From NCBI GenBank assembly GCA_027559495.1, contig JAMXSV010000016.1:1240001-1304000 (forward strand): a stretch of DNA of 64,000 nucleotides, read 5' to 3'. The position numbers and the translations under genes were made by a program. Below are positions 1 to 12,064 of the stretch, piece after piece (the first letter of the stretch is position 1; each line of letters begins with the position of its first letter). This stretch comes from Aurifilum marmelostoma (Eukaryota; Ascomycota; Sordariomycetes; Diaporthales; Cryphonectriaceae). Below the pieces are notes generated by a model, which saw only the letters and a program-made list of their open reading frames with translations, was not told where the DNA came from and made no database searches.

Positions 1-2312
1 TGGGGATATTACACCCGGGACGGCCAACGCTACCAGGCGAAAGAACATCATTATGCCGGTACCTTAATCGCGAGACTCCGGACAATCCGAATCTCCTAGT
101 GGTCGTGTTCTAGACGAAGGAGAGGGTTCTCGGAACAAAACAGCCGGAGGGGCTCAATATCAGAATCGAATCGACCCCGAGAGACTGAGGTGGATACCCA
201 AGCCGGGGAATAGGAACCGACTCGTCTCGTAGGCGTGTAATTTTCGAAGGCAAACATTCTCGGACCAAGCTGCCATAATTATACAAGCTATATCAATGGA
301 AATGGCCTTGAGCGGGTGGAGACTCCCGCAGCGTTACATTTGCCCAGAGGTGATAAGTCTGGAAATTCTTCCAGGATCCTGAGCTTCAGTAGGTGGCAAG
401 GTGCCCTCAACGGACACAGAAATGCCGGCGATGGTCCTACGGCGTCACGTTGCATTGCCTTTGCTGTTGCGATGTAACACTGGGGGCACCCTCGTCCTCG
501 ACCGGGTTCAATTCAACCGAGCAGTTGGATTTCAGAAGATAATCGTCGCAACGACCGTGGAACATAGATATGATTGCTAGATGATGTCGATATCACATGT
601 CTGCCTAGATCCATCAGCTATTGACAAAAGACTTGAAACGAAACAGCTTTGAATATAGATGTGCTAATTACTTCATTGTCGCATTAGGGCACCCGTCTCT
701 TGCGATTTCTATTCTTGCCTTGAATATTCAAATACATTATTGCCCGTGATTGTTGCTCAAATAATAGTGTCTGGATACCAACGATGTCGGCATTGGTATC
801 CCATAACCGTGGTGTGTTCGACGCCGATTGAGCCAGGTCATGTACCCACGTATCGTAGATACCCACAGCTTCCACAACCACGACCGCTGCCTCCCGATAT
901 GTTCATCACCATGCCTGCACACATCGGACGAAGTTGAGCTGGTGCATTTTTCTCACTGACCACCCCCGGATGCAATAGTTGCTGAAGCCAGACCTATGGC
1001 ACTTCCGTGCTTTTTACGCTCCCTATCATAGTTGCCCCTTCAGATTAGCCGCTTAGCTTTCTGATCTATATCCAGGTGCAACTTACTGGGCAGATATTAG
1101 GCTGGTATCCCTTCCGACGACATACTGGCCCGCTATCAATGATAAGGAGTGTCGTCAGTACTTGAGATTTCCTGTCATGCTGTCCAAGTCCAAAGAGGCA
1201 TTTGTGACCCGGCACGAAGATTGGGGTTCTATGGGATGGCCATACTCATGCCTGTCAAATCAGCAGGTGCTGATACTTCTTGTGCCTGCTCTTCACCGGT
1301 ATCCTGGCCATCCTGAATATGTCCCTGTGCTAGAGGACTCTTGATGCCGACATCGCATGTTGACTGCTGAGTCTCTGCCATAGCTGCTGTTGTGTCCTGG
1401 GCGCGGAGCTTGTCCCCGTCGACATTCCGACCGTGCTGTGGTGAACTAAGATTCCCATGTTAATTATCAAAGAAAACTTTTCTAAAATTGTGTTTTCTCT
1501 GGACCAGTACTTACAGCATGTCCTTGAGATTATCCATGGCGAATGTATTGCTTCTCACAAGGGGTGTTTTCCAGATTTGGTCTTGACTCCACGCCTCAAT
1601 CTGACAAATATGGACGAACTTTGATGGAAAGAAAGCAATTATGATGAAAGCAGTTCGTACTTCCAAGGTCCTTACGGTGATCACCACGTTTATGAAGGAA
1701 ATCCCACCTTGACTTGGGCACGACGATGACGTCGGTGTTCCGCAGCAGCGTTTTGAAACAGGGGCAGCACACACGACGGAAAAGTCACAAGCCGAACTGC
1801 ACAAGGCCTGGCTGGATTGAGCCAGCGTTTCCGGCTCATGAGACGTTTATGGCGTCTTCCAAGGTTTGAAAAAGGGGTCCTGTCCGGCTTGGTATACTGA
1901 TTACGACATTGAGTAGCGAACCTCGAGATCATCACCCGCTTTTCACCCCCGGCTTGCTGTGCCTCCTCCTCGTCCTTCTCAAGCAACTACTGCGTTGGCT
2001 CCTTTCAAAATCTGTAATGATGAGAGTAAGTTGCTTCGCGAAACGAACCAAAGCATGCGTATAAGCTTGAGAGTGCCCATATCGACTTCTACACGGGAAA
2101 GAAAGTGTCCACATTCTCAGAGGGAGTCGAATACTTCACTTCCTGCTCTGAGTCGCATCGTGATCAATCAATCAATCACCTACTAATTCGGTGCGCACAG
2201 AGGCGTAAGTCTTAAGTTAGATGCTCAGCCAAAGGCCTTTCCCATCTCACAACACGCGTTTCTCGGAATCAGAAAGGCTACGGCCTTAAGTCCTGACGAA
2301 TGACCTCTCCGA
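1..2312. other. No supportable gene (window start)
   Basis: Only short open frames occur here, the longest about 98 codons on the minus strand near 1690-1986. None shows a recognisable motif, a convincing splice pattern or low-complexity coding bias. Two overlapping minus-strand frames at 1511-1986 could be a decayed gene or an exon of one, but I cannot connect them. The stretch is less GC-rich than the exons further on and has no microsatellite or long homopolymer like those of the later spacers. Confidence 0.5.
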
Positions 2313-3278
2313 TCATGCAGTCTTGGTGTCCTTTCTCGAGCCTCCTGCAGCTTTCAGAGCCTTAAACGCTCTTGTGGTCTCTCTGGTGCTCTGCAGCAGC
2401 AGGATGGATGGTATGACGATCCAAAAAGAATTAAGCAAGACATAGTACCCCCAAAAGTAGACCCTGTCCGGGCGCGAATACAGCGTGCCCCGCACAAGCT
2501 CCTCGAAAGTGCAGGTGGCGTAGTACAGAACGTCACCGTACAGTTGCCCCAAGCTAATGATGGCTTGTACTGGATGGCGGGCAGGGTGGTCGGTGGCAAT
2601 GTAGTACGCGCACAGCAGAGAGAGAGGGCCCCAGAAGACGGCCGTGATGGTCTCCATGCAAACAGTCTGGTATGAATTTGTGTGTCAGAGTTGCATCCTG
2701 CAAGGTCTCAAGATAAGCCGGAGGGGAGTTTATAAGGTCCTTGAGGGTAAGAGAGGATTTCTTACGAAGGTATCGGAGGTTAGATAGCGAGAGTCCGATA
2801 GTGAGTACTCTTTCCACATCTGGCCGATTAGACCGCCATCACTAGCCATGGTGGAGTGATTGAACGCAAAGTAGCCCTGGAGAAATATCAGCGACATAGT
2901 GATGACATCTGGGAGGCTATAAGCCAGGGTTCCTACCTCGACGACAATGTGGATATAACCACACAGGACAAACCACAGGGCCGTAGCGAGCTCACTACCC
3001 GCCAGACCAGGCCGTCTTCGTTTGATGAGGAGCAATGCTGGGAGCAGCACAGCTGCACACAGCCCAGAGAAGTACATCAGGATGACTGGCGTGGAGAGGG
3101 TATTTGCGACATAGTCTGCATATCTGGTGAGTCCACGAGAAGCTGCAGTAGGAGGTGCACACAGGGACCGCTGTTATAGCATCAGACACCAACCTTGAAT
3201 CACGACGCCTAATGGATAGTAAGGGTGGAGTGGGATGTCAGACTCCACCGAGGAGGTATGTCCATCCTGTGTGGCCAT
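2313..3278 (-). CDS. EBP-family (emopamil-binding) sterol isomerase-like membrane protein
   Basis: Three exons (3278-3194, 3142-2766, 2666-2313) join in frame to 271 aa. The EBP family comprises ER membrane delta8-delta7 sterol isomerases and relatives. The sequence shows HPYYPLG near the N-terminus, a CGYIHIVVE helix (H93, E97), WKEYSLSDSRY (E140), TVCMETITA created by the exon 2/3 junction, and LLNSFWIVIP near the C-terminus. These correspond to the His, Glu, Asn and Trp positions of the animal enzyme's catalytic pocket. About four to five hydrophobic helices are visible. The start at 3278 is the first ATG in frame with HPYYPLG. Fungal ergosterol synthesis normally uses the unrelated ERG2 isomerase, so this paralogue's substrate is open. 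It diverges from the thioesterase gene. Family call is firm; isomerase activity is inferred. Confidence 0.85.
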
Positions 3279-3670
3279 TGTGTTGAATTGTCTACTGTCT
3301 CTTAAACGATTGAGTATGATGTATGCCAAAGATGAGCAGACTCGGGTTGACAGCTGATGGAAAGCAAGAACCCCCTTTTTGATGAGCACGAAGCCATACA
3401 GTGAAATCTCCCTGGCGTGCAACCTAAGGGTTAGGGTTGTGCAGGGGAAAGTACTGTATTCCGTCCAATCCCTAACACCTCGGGTACTTCAGCATTCGGC
3501 CAATAAGGTAAGTTACGTATAGGTGCTGAGTATGTCATAAGGAAAGTATGTACCTACTTGCTCCCCTCGACTCATCTTCAACAAGAAAAAACATCAGTAA
3601 CAGGCTGCCGTCGGTTGTCGGTTAGCGAGAACGAGAATGAATTTCAGGTCAGAAATTCTTGTGAGAGCTA
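3279..3670. promoter_or_regulatory. Divergent promoter region between EBP-like and thioesterase genes
   Basis: This spacer separates two genes transcribed away from each other. It contains a short telomere-like tract at 3425-3439 (TAAGGGTTAGGGTTG). In fungi such sites can bind TRF/Tbf1-type factors; that role here is inference. The 5' end of the thioesterase gene may also lie in this stretch, since its first exon is not resolved. Confidence 0.4.
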
Positions 3671-5500
3671 TCAGATCCCCAGCCTGCCGACCACGATGGA
3701 GAAGTGCAGCTTCTCGAGCCCCCCCTGGGTGGCTATAAACGCAGCCTCCAGACAACACCACAGTGGCGGACGGATGGCGTCTTCAGAGGTCTCACAGATG
3801 ACCGGCTGCCCATGCCGTGGATCGAGGCCTTCAAGCTCCAGCAGGCTGGGAAGGGCGTCGCTAGCTCTGAAGCACTGCCCCAGGAGCGCGACCTCAGCCC
3901 GCGAAAGATGAAGGACAGCTATCACAGGGTCGTTTTGCCCCTTGGCCAGGACCCATGGCTCTCGGACCAGTATCTCAACAGCTCGGGGCATATACGGTAT
4001 GTATCTACTGCATATATGCGCCCAAGGGGGGGGGGAGGAGGAGGGGGAAACCAGAACCCGATCTCTGTCTGCCATAGCTGACCACGGAAACGCACGCCCT
4101 CACAGGCTAGGAACGATCTTTATGGACTTGGATGCCCTCTCAGGCATAGTGGTCTACAAACATACAGGCCCTGGCGTGACTGTCGTGACTGCTGCTCTTG
4201 ACCGCATCACGATAGCACACCCTCTCACCGAGATTACGGACCTGGAATACAGCGGACAGGTCACGTACGCCACCGGTAGAAGCAGTCTTGAGATCACCTG
4301 CAGGGTTGCACGCGCAAGGCCCGAGGGTGAGCCCAGCAGACCAGAAGATGTCCTCCTCACCTGTACCTTCACCATGGTCGCCCTGGACCCCGAGACCAAG
4401 AAGCCCGTCAACGTGCCACGCCTCATCTGCGAGAATGACGAGGAGGAGAAGATCTTCAAGGCTGGCGAGGCCAAGTCTCTGGCCAAGAGGGAGGTGTCAA
4501 AGATGTCTTTACTGGCCACCGAGCCCAACGATCCCGAGTCGGCACTGATTCACCAGATCTGGCTCAAGCAGATCCAGTGGCACGACCCCAATGACCCTTC
4601 TCGCCAGCCACGGAATGTAGTTGCCATGTCCTCCACCCAGTTGTCCACTGCGTCAATCATGCAGCCGCAGGTGAGCCTCTCTTCGTCTGCCTGACGCATG
4701 TCTCGGACGGTGAAACCCACTGACATGCTCACTGACCACTCCCTCCCCCACATTCAGTATAGGAACAGACATCAGACCATGGTTTTTGGGGGCTTTCATC
4801 TCAAACAGACCTTTGAGCTCGCCTTCTGCGCCGCGGCCAGTTTCGCCCACGCCAGACCTACCTTCATAAGCGCAGATCCTTGCACCTTTCGCAACCCTGT
4901 GCCCATAGGCTCCGTCTTGTACCTCACTGCCACGGTGGCCTATACCGATCCTCCTGTGGTAGGTCCGCTTTTGCGCCGTGTAGCATAACCGCCACCACTT
5001 GATCCGCTGCAGCCTGCTGACTATCTATTTCTTGTGCATTCATTAGCTGGAGGAGGATGGTAGTGGACCGCAACAGAGCGACCCTTCGAAGCCCATGACG
5101 CGAGTGCATGTGCGAGTCGATAGCAAAGTCAGAGGTAAGTCATTGCCTCATTGCCTACGAAATGCCTTGTAGAGTCAAGCAAGGTGTTTCGTAACATACG
5201 TGATATGCTCACTGGGTTCACGGTTTGGAAATGCTTCCATGTGCTGACCTCTCTTCGTGTGACTACCCTTGTATAGACGTCGAACACGGGAATGCCAAGT
5301 CGACAGGCCAGTTCAATTACACCTTTGCGGTGCCCAAAGACGTCAAAGTCATTCCACACTCGTACTCTGAGTACATGATGTACATTGACGCACGAAGAAG
5401 GGTCAAACTAGGCGACATGCAGGCCCGTCAGCTGGAGGATACTGACTCCTCCATCAAGGAGAGAAAGCGGCTCACTGAGGACACCAACCTCACCGAATAA
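3671..5500 (+). CDS. Acyl-CoA thioesterase, ACOT9 type (mitochondrial), 5' end unresolved
   Basis: Exons end/start at 3996/4106, 4670/4758, 4958/5047 and 5134/5277, stop 5498-5500; every junction keeps frame and uses GT-AG. The protein has two hot-dog domains: one runs from GTIFMDLDALSGIVVYKH, the second from HQTMVFGGFHLKQTFELAF, with ADPCTFRNPVPIGS following. Family members hydrolyse acyl-CoAs in mitochondria. The conserved part begins with TDGVFRGLTDDRLPMPWIEAF, but that frame has a stop at 3662 and no ATG before it. Either an upstream exon is missed, or translation begins at the ATG at 3696 in another frame and a base is missing from the C7 run at 3719-3725. The start coordinate is therefore only the edge of the open frame. 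Family identity is firm; targeting is inferred. Confidence 0.85.
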
Positions 5501-5797
5501 TTACGTACCAGCAGAGATAGAGAAGTCCAGACCAACAGGTGCTCTCAATATTGAAGACATTATCTTCCTCTCGAGTGTGTACACACAGAGATGGCCACTC
5601 AGAATCACTGCCCTTTTCGTAATTGAGCCTGCTTCTTTTTTTTGTTTTGTTAATCGGGGTGAAGGGGGGCGGGGGTGAAGAGGCGCTGCATGAGGAATGC
5701 TTCTGAAACACCAGATGGGTGGACACAATGCAACCGGCCGAGCGTAACACCCACACTTCCGGAGACTTGCTTGAAGAGAATGTTTTTTATTTTCTTT

Positions 5798-6601
5798 TCA
5801 CGTTGTGGTGCTGTCTCCAGTTGCTGCTTCCGGCGACGACAAGCCCAAGGTTTTCAATTCCTGCAGGGGCGGGATGTCCTCCAACATGCCAGGCGCTAGC
5901 TTGTCCCATAGTATGCCGCACCTTGGCTTGCTGACGCTGGCATCTGCAGCCGTGATCAGCCTGGTGGGCGTGATAATCAGGTCGCACACGGTGTCGAAGG
6001 CCTCCGGAAGTAGCTTCTCGTCCAGCACCTGGCAGTCGTGGACGACGGCGGCGGTGGTGGTGTGCGGGCCGACGATGCCGATAGAGTAGAGCATTGCCCA
6101 CTCGAGGTCGAAGAAGCCGTGGCCCTTGCCGAAGCGGATGCCCTCCTTGTTGATGGCGCCTGTCCCTGTGACCATCAGGCCGACCTTGAGGTCCATGGCG
6201 GCGATTTCCTGCAGGGTGACGGGCCTGCCGATCTTCTCCATGCCGTCCAGGGTGGCGGCATATCTGAACAGGCCCGGATCAACGATCTCAGCGGGGTCCA
6301 GCAGCCAGAACCCCCTGCGGATGCCGTAGGTTGTCATCAGGATCTTGATGCCCGCCGCGAGGGTCTTTTCGCGCAGGTGCTCGAGGCAGTTGTCTGGGGT
6401 GATGAAGACACAGGTGCAAGAGGTGAGGGAGGGGTGGGCCAGGAGGGTCTCGTTGGCCGCCTGGGAGCCCTCGAAGTCGGCGATGAAGCTCGAGAAGTCG
6501 AAATGGAAGCGTGAGTCCGGGAGGGCGACCTTGCGGAGCTCTGTCCAGATCTTGGAGCGGACCGCAGCCTTGTGGTCCGCACCACCGTGAACAAGCGACA
6601 T
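5798..6601 (-). CDS. 5-formyltetrahydrofolate cyclo-ligase-like protein (COG0212/MTHFSD type)
   Basis: Single exon, 267 aa. The fold is recognised from GINKEGIRFGKGHGFFDLEWAML-like glycine-rich segment in the second half (FGKGHGFFDLEWAM) and the following GPHTTTAAVVHDCQ strand. Classical cyclo-ligases convert 5-formyl-THF to 5,10-methenyl-THF with ATP; the MTHFSD-like branch has a longer N-terminal part (here IWTELRKVALPDSRFHFDFSSF) and less certain activity. I chose the ATG at 6601; the open frame continues upstream to 6757 but without another ATG. It converges with the thioesterase gene (297 bp between stops). Enzymatic activity is inferred, the family is clear. Confidence 0.8.
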   Translation of the reverse strand: MSLVHGGADHKAAVRSKIWTELRKVALPDSRFHFDFSSFIADFEGSQAANETLLAHPSLTSCTCVFITPDNCLEHLREKTLAAGIKILMTTYGIRRGFWLLDPAEIVDPGLFRYAATLDGMEKIGRPVTLQEIAAMDLKVGLMVTGTGAINKEGIRFGKGHGFFDLEWAMLYSIGIVGPHTTTAAVVHDCQVLDEKLLPEAFDTVCDLIITPTRLITAADASVSKPRCGILWDKLAPGMLEDIPPLQELKTLGLSSPEAATGDSTTT

Positions 6602-8664
6602 TTTGTGTCGAAAGTCTGCGTGGAATGTGTAATTATGATGTAGAATGAATGATTGCAGAACCGGGTATGGCTGTTCGACCCGTGTAGATGAAGCTTCTAG
6701 GTTGTCGACCAGAGAGAGCGAGGAGCATGCACTTGTTCCACTTGTTCCACTCGTCACCTCTCTCCTTAGCCGCCTTCCGCGCCGGAATCTATTGCCTGGT
6801 AGCCTGGCTAAAGTCGCGCAAGTATGTATTGAGCACGATCACATGGACAAGAACCCTCGTGCAATGTTCTAAGCTGTTTGAGAACATGTGTACTAAATAA
6901 GGAAATACTCACGACTCAGCCCTGCATGCCCCTTGGTTGCCCTGCCGTGGATGCCACGTTCCCGACGATCTGGGTCGAAGACGGATTGGTGACCCGGACA
7001 GCTGGGTCCCAGCCAGATGCTGTGGTGTGGGTACCATTCCCTACCACCATGGACGTACATATGTCCTCCTGCAGTGTGCTGTGCATCTGCTTGCAGGTGT
7101 GCGTCTGCTGTGCATGGTCACAATGTATGGCCGCAATCTCAAAACCCTCGTAGCACCACCCACCACCATGCACCGCCTATCGACCAACCACAATTTGGTA
7201 TATCAGTACGTCGTACTATGTATGGAGTAGCTCAAGAGTGCGCCCCATGGAATGTACTGTACATAGCCCACCCTCCTCTTACCTCGAACTACGAACCCCA
7301 TCACGAGAACGGGACGGAGGAGGCGACATGGGCAGTGTCAAGGGGACGCGTGATGGAAATGTGTCACGATAGTAATCCGACTCATAGTATAGGTACGGAC
7401 CTTACTTGTATCAGACTTAACGGGGGAAGATGCCGGAGGACACGACGACTAATGCTGGCCCACGACAGCCCGTAGTAGCATAGTACTGTACATAGTATAC
7501 CGGACGGCCAATCTATCGTGCACCCGCTCCGAGAGCGCCGAGTCAAGACACATACCTGGCTAGTGCTGGTTGTACTTTCATAAAAGGAAAAAAGGGGGCG
7601 TCCGTCAAAAAGTCCAGTCAAGACTAGAGATCCAGGGCCCAACCCTGTGAGGACTGCTCCGGATAAAAGAAGATATGCAGCGGGAACTATTTCCGGCAAC
7701 GCTGAGGGAGAAGATGGCAATGGCATCAAGAGATAATGCGGCGGAAGGCGGCGATGCCCTGGTGCGAGCTCGAGCGAGCCCGTGGACGATAACACGGCCA
7801 CCTCCTGGACACAAGTGCTCATCTCATTATCTTGGAGGAGAATGATCTAGTATGGTCATCCAGTCATTTGGTGGACTGTCCAGTCAGAGGTCAAGATAAA
7901 TGAGACGCGTCGACGATGGTGCCAAGAGGCAATAGTGCGCATTGAAAAAGGCATGTCTCGTGAATACATGTACTGTGCTACGGGAAATACTATACAGTGG
8001 TACCTGTTGTGAGCTGTACGAGCATGAAATCATGAGTGGGACCGACCAGCTGCATTTCCCACGGCAGAAACGTCCCGCACCAAGAGGATCCTTGGGAGCC
8101 ATGGGAGAAAAAAAAGGTCATCGGTCTGCTTGTGTTACCTCTTCTTTCTTCATCGTCTTCTTCAAGACTTCTATTTATCTCTCGATACTAGGCAGGTCTT
8201 TTCAGCGGCTTACGTGCCAAGCCATTCCTCGATCTGTCACTTTCTTGTCGTTCCCTTTTTTTGCCATACTATGGGCACTCACAAGAAATACCAAGAGGCA
8301 TGGCGATGCTTATCTCGACGTGCCACCAGCTGGGCATTGCCCACCCCACCCCCACCCCTCACACTCCCCCGAGCATAGCGTCCCACCCTTGCCGGGGGGG
8401 AGGGGCCCTTGGTTAGGGCTCAATCACGGCTGCAAGAACGCCCACGGCGGCCGATCCGCTATCTCTGCAGGAATGCCAATCAGGGGCCGTTTTGATCGAG
8501 ACTGCAGCTCCCTAGTCCGGCCTAGCAAGGATGACCACCGACCCAGATAAAAAAGAAATTTCTCAAGCTTGACACAGCTTAACGTTGAGTGGCCTGTTGA
8601 AGACGGGGCTATTTCTTTTTTCTGCATTCTGATTCTTATTCAATGAACCAGACGACTCCGAGAG

Positions 8665-8700
<36 letters not shown>

Positions 8701-9524
8701 CTGAAAATGAAGGAGTCAACCGAGGAAGAAAATGGAGAAGACAAGGAAGCAGCAGGCGAGGAGAAAGAGGATGACCAGGAAGTGACGAAGACGATAACAC
8801 TAATTCAGCACTTACTTAGCCTTGTCTTGTCTTGTCTCTCGGTCTTGCCTTGTGAACCCGGTGCCAAAGGCTTCGATCGGGAGGAAGGAAGGAGAGAAGA
8901 ACATCCAAGAGATACCTCTCTCCCACCCACCTTGTCCAACCCTGCTCGTCGGTTTTACTACTTTCTCCCCATATACTCCTCCTATATGGAACCAATACGT
9001 ATCGAGTAATGAATAATTCGCCTTACCACCCCTGTCCGGCTCTCACCTTATCGCAGCTGTGGCATCCAGACCCCCATCCTAATCCTGGGATGGGCCAGGG
9101 AAAGAACATGTACTGTACCTGGTGTTGGTCTCCATAGTTTTGTTAGTAGTTCCAGAGACTCTTGATTCAAAAGTAGGGTCCTTTCCGGCTCTTTCCAGCG
9201 CTGCGTGGCGGCTCTGAATCATGTCTCGTGCCTTTTTCTTTTTCTCCTCCTCCTCGCCCCTCCTCCACCACCAACAATAACCACAGCGGTCGTCACACGA
9301 CGATCACCTTCTCGTCCGAGTCCTGGATCGGAGTTGAGCCGAGCTAGGTCGAGAGTTGTGTCTGTTGCTGTTGAAGCCGTGTTGCGCCTCCTTCTCCTCC
9401 TTCTCCGGGTTGCGGAAGCTCACCGAGCAAGAGCGCGTGAGAGAGATATATTGTAGAGAAGAGAGGGAAAAAACACAGAGTGATAGGAAAAGAGCAAGAG
9501 AGAAGAGAAATACCGGGAAAAAAG
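6602..9524. other. 2.9 kb spacer, divergent promoters, (GA)n tract
   Basis: The spacer lies between the divergent cyclo-ligase-like and MFS genes. The only structure I see is a 33-nt (GA)n tract at 8667-8699, a G-run near 8394-8400, and pyrimidine-rich DNA just before the MFS start. Open frames here are short and lack coding character. It presumably holds both promoters and the 5' UTR of the transporter. Confidence 0.5.
8667..8699. repeat. (GA)n microsatellite
   Basis: An uninterrupted 33-nt GA dinucleotide tract lies about 0.8 kb upstream of the MFS transporter start. Such tracts are length-variable and can act as GAGA-like promoter elements; no function is shown here. Confidence 0.95.
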
Positions 9525-11333
9525 ATGGCATCACATCCGCCACCAGTGGCCGAGAAGGAAAAGGGCGACATCGAAAAGTCGGCGCCTCGCAGCCCGAGCG
9601 ACAGCAGCGATGTCGCCGACTCGACTCTCGCCGCCCTGCAGCGCGTCAAGACCGCCGACGAGCACCACCCCATGCACTGGGGCTCCTTCAAGAAGTGGTT
9701 CATCGTCTTCTGGTACTGCCTGCTGCAGGTCTTTGTGACCCTCACCACCACCACCTACGTCAGCGCCGAGTTCCTCGTCCAGGAGCAATATGGCGGCTCT
9801 ACTCAGGTCATCGCCCTCGGCCAGTCCATGTTCATCATAGGTACTGCCGTCGGACCAGCCTTCCTTGGACCCCTCTCGTACGTTTCTCCTGTTTTGTTTG
9901 TTTTAAACTTTGGTCTCGTGTGCGCTGCCGTCATGCTGTGTTCACGACGATGCTGTGCAACATTGCATATAAAATAACAGTGTTCTGTATACATGCACAA
10001 CACCACCCCCCTTCCGCTTCCGCACACATACTCTTTCTTTCTCCCTCATATACCATGTTGCTGACTCTGTCCTTGTGCTCTCAGTGATATCGGCGGTCGC
10101 AAATGGGTCTATGTAGTGGCCATCTTTATCTACGCCATCCTCAACATCGGCTGCGCAAAGGCCGTCAACCTGCCCATGCTCATCATCTTCCAGTTCCTCT
10201 GCGGAACCGCCGGCAGTGTGGCGCTGTGCAACGTCGCCGGAACCATTGCCGACCTGTTTGGCGACTCTGACGGCGCGGGTCAGCCCATGGCCCTTTTCGT
10301 GGCCTCTGCCAACACCGGCCCCAGTATCGGCTCCCCCGTGGGTGAGTGGATTGCTGATAATGCCAACATGGGCCTGCCCTGGATCTTCTGGATCAATGTT
10401 ATCATCGGCGCCGCCTTCGCCGTGGGCATGTGCTTCCTCCCCGAGACGCTGCCGCGCATCGTCATCTCCCGCGCCGTCAAGAAGCACCAGTCCGACAACC
10501 CAGAGGAGATCGCCATCGCTGAGGAGCGCATCGACGTGTTCAAGGAGATACGCTTCGTCACCACCATGGCCCTGCGCATCATGGTCACCGAGCCTATCGT
10601 CATCTTCCTGGGTCTCTACAACGGCTTTGCCTATGGCCTGCTGTTCCTGTACCTGGACGGTGTCTTTGACGTCTTTGTGTTTAACAACGGCCTCTCGTGA
10701 GTAACTCCCCGTCGTCCCACCACACACACCCCTCTGCACCCATTCCCCGGGTGTTCCTTACCAGCAGTACAAGTCCTCTCTGACCAAGAACTTTTCTTCC
10801 TCCACAGATACGTCGACGCCGACCTTACCTACCTGAACTTTGTCGTTGGCGTGGCCATCATGTTCTGCATCGTGCCCCTCCAGACATGGCTCTACAAGCG
10901 CGACCGCCTCAAGCACGGCACCAACCGCCCCGAGGCCCGCTTCCTGACCTCTCTCGTCGGCGTCTGGGGCTTCCCCATCTCTTTGCTGTGGTTCGCCTTC
11001 ACCGACGACGGCAGCGTCAACTTCTGGTCGCCCGTCATCGCCGGCGGCCTGCTCGCCATCTGCGATCCTTTCCTCTGGCTGGCTATGCTGAACTACCTGA
11101 CCGACTCATACCCCAACGTGGCCGCCTCCGCCATTGCTGCCTTCCTGATTCCTAGTTTCCTCATCGCCGCCGGCTGTGCCCATGCTGGTGTCGCCATGTT
11201 CGAGAACATGAGCACGAAGTGGGCCATGGCCACGCTGGGTTTCATCTCGTTTGGCCTGGTCGCCCTGGTGTATATCCTGTACTTCTTCGGTCCTCAGATC
11301 AGGGCCAGGTCTAAGCTGGCTCGCAAGTTCTAG
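9525..11333 (+). CDS. Major facilitator superfamily transporter, DHA1-like
   Basis: Exons 9525-9877, 10085-10696 and 10808-11333 give 496 aa with GT-AG introns of 207 and 111 nt. A cytosolic, acidic and Ser-rich N-terminus (about 45 aa) precedes roughly 12 hydrophobic segments. Motif A of the MFS, GPLSDIGGRKWVY, sits across the first splice junction between TM2 and TM3, which supports the junction. SGSPVGEW-like glycine-rich sequence in TM5 and LPETLPRI after TM6 fit the H+-antiporter DHA1 group. A long central loop (about 55 aa, charged) follows. Fungal relatives export drugs, polyamines or metabolites; the substrate cannot be predicted. It has no biosynthetic neighbours, so a cluster role is not supported. 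Confidence 0.9.
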
Positions 11334-12064
11334 AGGCCTGTGATTTGTATCGTTTCGCAGTAGATATATTCATCGCTTGTTTTTATCGGCTGAGGCGGTT
11401 TCTTATTGTTTTTGGGCCTCTTGGATTATACAGCCAGCAAACAGGAAGAGGAAATGTGTCCATGCGCGTGATAGAGAAGAATGGGGATGGAAAAATAGAG
11501 AAGAGACGTAAATATATATAAAAAATATATCCAAAATACTTGATTCCCACACACGATTTCGTGCTCACCCAGCGGTGAAAATGCGATTTCCTACGTTTTC
11601 CCACTCATGTGATATTGTGAGCTTGGAAGCTCTAGAAAGCCCATCGTTGTTGATCTGCAATGCTGTTGTAGGGCCCCTATAAACGCTGCGCTGCCGCTAG
11701 AGGCTGAAGGGGGAAGGGGGGAAGGGGGGCAGGGAGCCCTGAGCGACCAACGCTAATTCGCCAATCAAGCGACCCTGCAGGGCCTGCATGCTCCCCACTA
11801 AGTGATGTACTACCGTACCATGTTACAGCAGCCGACCCCCCGACCCCAAAAGTGTACAGCAGTATTCTATCTGTAGCGTTCAACACCGCCAAAACTTTTT
11901 TTTTCTGCCGCATTTCGGATCGTCGCCAACTTTATCTCTCTGCAAAGCTCCTGGCGGTACCAAAGGAAGGACAACAAACAACAGGACTGTACACCCTACA
12001 ATTTTTGTTCTTCTTTCACTACCAACTCACATCTACAATCATTGGTCTCCAGAGATCGATAGCC
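11334..12064. other. Spacer between MFS and RRP1 genes
   Basis: This holds the 3' UTR of the transporter and the promoter and 5' UTR of RRP1. It has C/G-rich patches (11700-11735, G-run mixture) and short A/T tracts (about 11511-11530). No gene is visible. Confidence 0.5.

Noticed and set aside
501..520. GGTTCAATTC, like a tRNA T-loop
   Set aside because: No matching acceptor, D-arm or anticodon arm lies at the right distance.
1511..1986. Two overlapping minus-strand open frames
   Set aside because: No motif, no splice pattern linking them and no coding bias; could be a relic but I cannot support it.
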